DNA of 15,670 nt from Gemmatimonadota bacterium (GTDB lineage Bacteria; Gemmatimonadota; Gemmatimonadetes; Gemmatimonadales; Gemmatimonadaceae). The notes beneath the pieces are model-generated. The model was not told where the DNA came from, did not search any database, and saw nothing but the letters and a program-made list of their open reading frames with translations. A program made the position numbers and the translations under genes. The stretch is taken from assembly GCA_028287225.1 (NCBI GenBank), contig JAQBPZ010000329.1:1-15670 (forward strand), read 5' to 3'. This document shows positions 14,634 to 15,670 of the stretch, piece after piece. Each line of letters begins with the position of its first letter. Positions within the stretch are counted from its first letter, which is position 1.

Positions 14634-15436
14634 CGCCCCACGCTCCGTGGGTCGCGCAGCCGGCGCAGGGCTCCGACAGTCACGAAGCGCAGGATCGCGC
14701 GCGCCAGGTCGACGAGCCGCACGTCCGCGAGGCATGCGAGCTCCACCCCCGCGGCATGCTCCGGGTTGCGCTTCACGAAGAAGCGCACGTGCGGATTGGC
14801 GAGCACCGCCGCGGTGACCGGCGCAAGCCCCTCGCGAACCCGCTCGTGCGGATCGTCGTAGCGCACCACCCCCGCCGTCCGATCGTACTGCGCGCCGAAT
14901 CGCTCGGTCGCGAGGTCGTCGAGCACGCCGCGCAGCCGCACGTCGTCCGGCACGCCGGCGCGCGGTACGGAATGCGGAAAGGCGTTCGCGAGCAGCAGGT
15001 ACGTCCGATAGCCCTTGGACAGCAGGAACCACGATAGCGGACGCAGTGGCGCCCGGAGCTTGAGCGACACCATGAGCCGCGCGAACGCGAGCTGAAGCTG
15101 CTTCTGCCCCCAGTACGCGCGATCGATGACCGTGTCACCGGAGAAGACGACCGTCATCGTGCCGCCCGTCGTCACGACGTCGCGCACGCACACCGTGGAG
15201 AAGCCCCTCAGCGCACCGCTCTCGCCGTCACGCAGCAGGATCACGTGCTGCTTGCCCGCCAGGTCACGCTCGAACCGCTCCCGTGACACGTTCTCGTATG
15301 CATGGGCGAAGAGCGCGAAGGCTGCGTCGCGCGTGCGTGCATCCAGGCTCGCCACCGTCGTGGTGTGCGCAACCAGCGTCTTCCGCCGCTCGGTGGGCGC
15401 GGCCGTGACGTCGTGCAGTGACAGGGATGAGCTCAT
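14630..15436 (-). CDS. GNAT-like protein, first gene of the six-gene operon
   Basis: The product has 268 residues. The start ATG is preceded by GAGGAG with a 4-nt spacer (15441-15446 on the plus strand reads CTCCTC). The N-terminal half looks like a divergent GNAT/acyltransferase fold: DAAFALFAHAYENVSRERFERDLAGKQ (37-63), then a strand HVILLRD, GALRGFSTVCVRDV (75-87), and a strand MTVVFSGDTVIDRAYWGQKQLQLAF (94-118) where the acyl-CoA site would lie. The C-terminal half (about 130-268) is helical and not recognised. No membrane segment is clear. The call is by overall pattern, not by a decisive motif, so acyltransferase function is tentative. It overlaps the GH3 start by 4 nt, and its position as the leading cistron suggests it acts on the same substrate, for example supplying or accepting an acyl group. 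Confidence 0.65.
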   Translation of the reverse strand: MSSSLSLHDVTAAPTERRKTLVAHTTTVASLDARTRDAAFALFAHAYENVSRERFERDLAGKQHVILLRDGESGALRGFSTVCVRDVVTTGGTMTVVFSGDTVIDRAYWGQKQLQLAFARLMVSLKLRAPLRPLSWFLLSKGYRTYLLLANAFPHSVPRAGVPDDVRLRGVLDDLATERFGAQYDRTAGVVRYDDPHERVREGLAPVTAAVLANPHVRFFVKRNPEHAAGVELACLADVRLVDLARAILRFVTVGALRRLRDPRSVGR

Positions 15437-15637
15437 CGTACTCCTCGCGCATCATCCGGCCTGGCGTCGGCCGGCATGTCGATCTTGCATTGGCGGCCCA
15501 GCGGCAGGCGTCCGCGCCATCGGTGCGGGATGCGCGTGGCACCCGCGCACTGGCGCCGAGAAAGTCCCGGTCGTGGTCCAGACCGGACCGCCGTCCCTGG
15601 TGCTCGGGCCGGCGCGGATCGCAGAAGGGTATACGTG
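15437..15637. promoter_or_regulatory. Putative divergent control region of the six-gene operon
   Basis: These 201 bp lie between the first gene of the minus-strand operon and a probable plus-strand start at 15638. They should hold the operon promoter, though no clear -10/-35 was found. A dyad of four tetramers, GGTC-gt-GGTC-ca-GACC-g-GACC, occupies 15569-15589. A perfect CCGGCC/GGCCGG hairpin with a 7-nt loop lies at 15456-15474, close upstream of the GAGGAG site, and would fall in the leader of the operon mRNA. The dyad is operator-like; the hairpin could affect translation of the first gene. Both are unproven. Confidence 0.45.
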
Positions 15638-15670
15638 ATGGCCGCGATGAAGGCGACAGCCGGCGCCACG
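15638..15670 (+). CDS. Possible start of a divergent gene, cut by the window end
   Basis: An ATG at 15638 is preceded by AGAAGGG (15623-15629) with an 8-nt spacer, a good ribosome binding site in a region otherwise poor in them. The eleven visible codons (MAAMKATAGAT) give no function. The divergent orientation and shared upstream region fit a regulator or a partner of the minus-strand operon, but nothing in the visible residues supports either. It could also be a chance start. Confidence 0.4.
   Translation, partial: MAAMKATAGAT

Noticed and set aside
7423..15436. Classic enediyne biosynthetic cluster, suggested by UnbU and UnbV similarity.
   Set aside because: No iterative polyketide synthase, thioesterase or E2-E5-type companion genes are visible; UnbV/CRTAC1-type proteins also occur widely outside enediyne producers.
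15433..15669. Minus-strand 78-codon frame upstream of the six-gene operon.
   Set aside because: It runs through the ribosome binding site into the start of the first operon gene and is Arg-rich without a recognisable pattern.
1..15670. tRNA, rRNA, CRISPR array, transposase or attachment-site repeats.
   Set aside because: None seen on reading both strands; no regular spaced repeats of CRISPR size, no transposase-like protein, no conserved RNA stem patterns recognised.

Overview
This GC-rich, densely coded 15.7 kb window looks like chromosomal DNA of a free-living, facultatively denitrifying bacterium. High GC, very short intergenic gaps, a large orphan secreted protein of the style common in Gemmatimonadota, and UnbV/CRTAC1-type propellers next to an AniA-like nirK all fit Gemmatimonadota or a neighbouring soil phylum. 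The taxonomic call is an inference, because no rRNA or marker gene is present.

Region 1 (1-3367, + strand) is the 3' part of a copper nitrite reductase operon. It holds the C-terminal end of nirK, then nirV (an FGE-like protein), a SCO/SenC copper-chaperone lipoprotein, a free-standing ScdA/RIC N-terminal (DUF542) domain, a small cupin, and two small four-helix membrane proteins. Both of these carry an AHxHxxLxGFV motif that resembles helix II of heme-copper oxidase/NorB subunit I. Genes are 3-4 nt apart or overlap, so they probably form one transcript for nitrite reduction, copper loading and handling of nitric oxide or electrons.

Region 2 (3374-7139) holds a CPA1-type Na+/H+ antiporter on the minus strand, ending only 6 nt from the nir operon. 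It is followed by a divergent 794-residue secreted protein of unknown function on the plus strand. The 139 bp between their starts contain an operator-like inverted repeat.

Region 3 (7140-7422) is a non-coding convergent gap with short phased repeats.

Region 4 (7423-15436, minus strand) is a six-gene operon in which every junction overlaps by 1 or 4 nt. In order of transcription it encodes a GNAT-like protein, a GH3-family acyl-adenylating amide synthetase, a Rieske non-heme iron oxygenase, a tandem GNAT-like protein, a 941-residue fusion of an RnfD/NqrB-like membrane domain (UnbU-like) with a seven-loop FG-GAP propeller and ASPIC/UnbV domain, and a small four-helix membrane protein. UnbU and UnbV are known as conserved genes of unknown role in enediyne clusters, but no polyketide synthase is visible here. 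This operon is the best candidate for an undescribed system: probable acyl activation and conjugation plus oxidation, tied to a membrane redox and extracytoplasmic propeller protein.

Region 5 (15437-15670) is a probable divergent control region with a dyad operator-like sequence. It ends in the first 11 codons of a possible plus-strand gene with a good ribosome binding site. No tRNA, rRNA, CRISPR array or insertion sequence was recognised.
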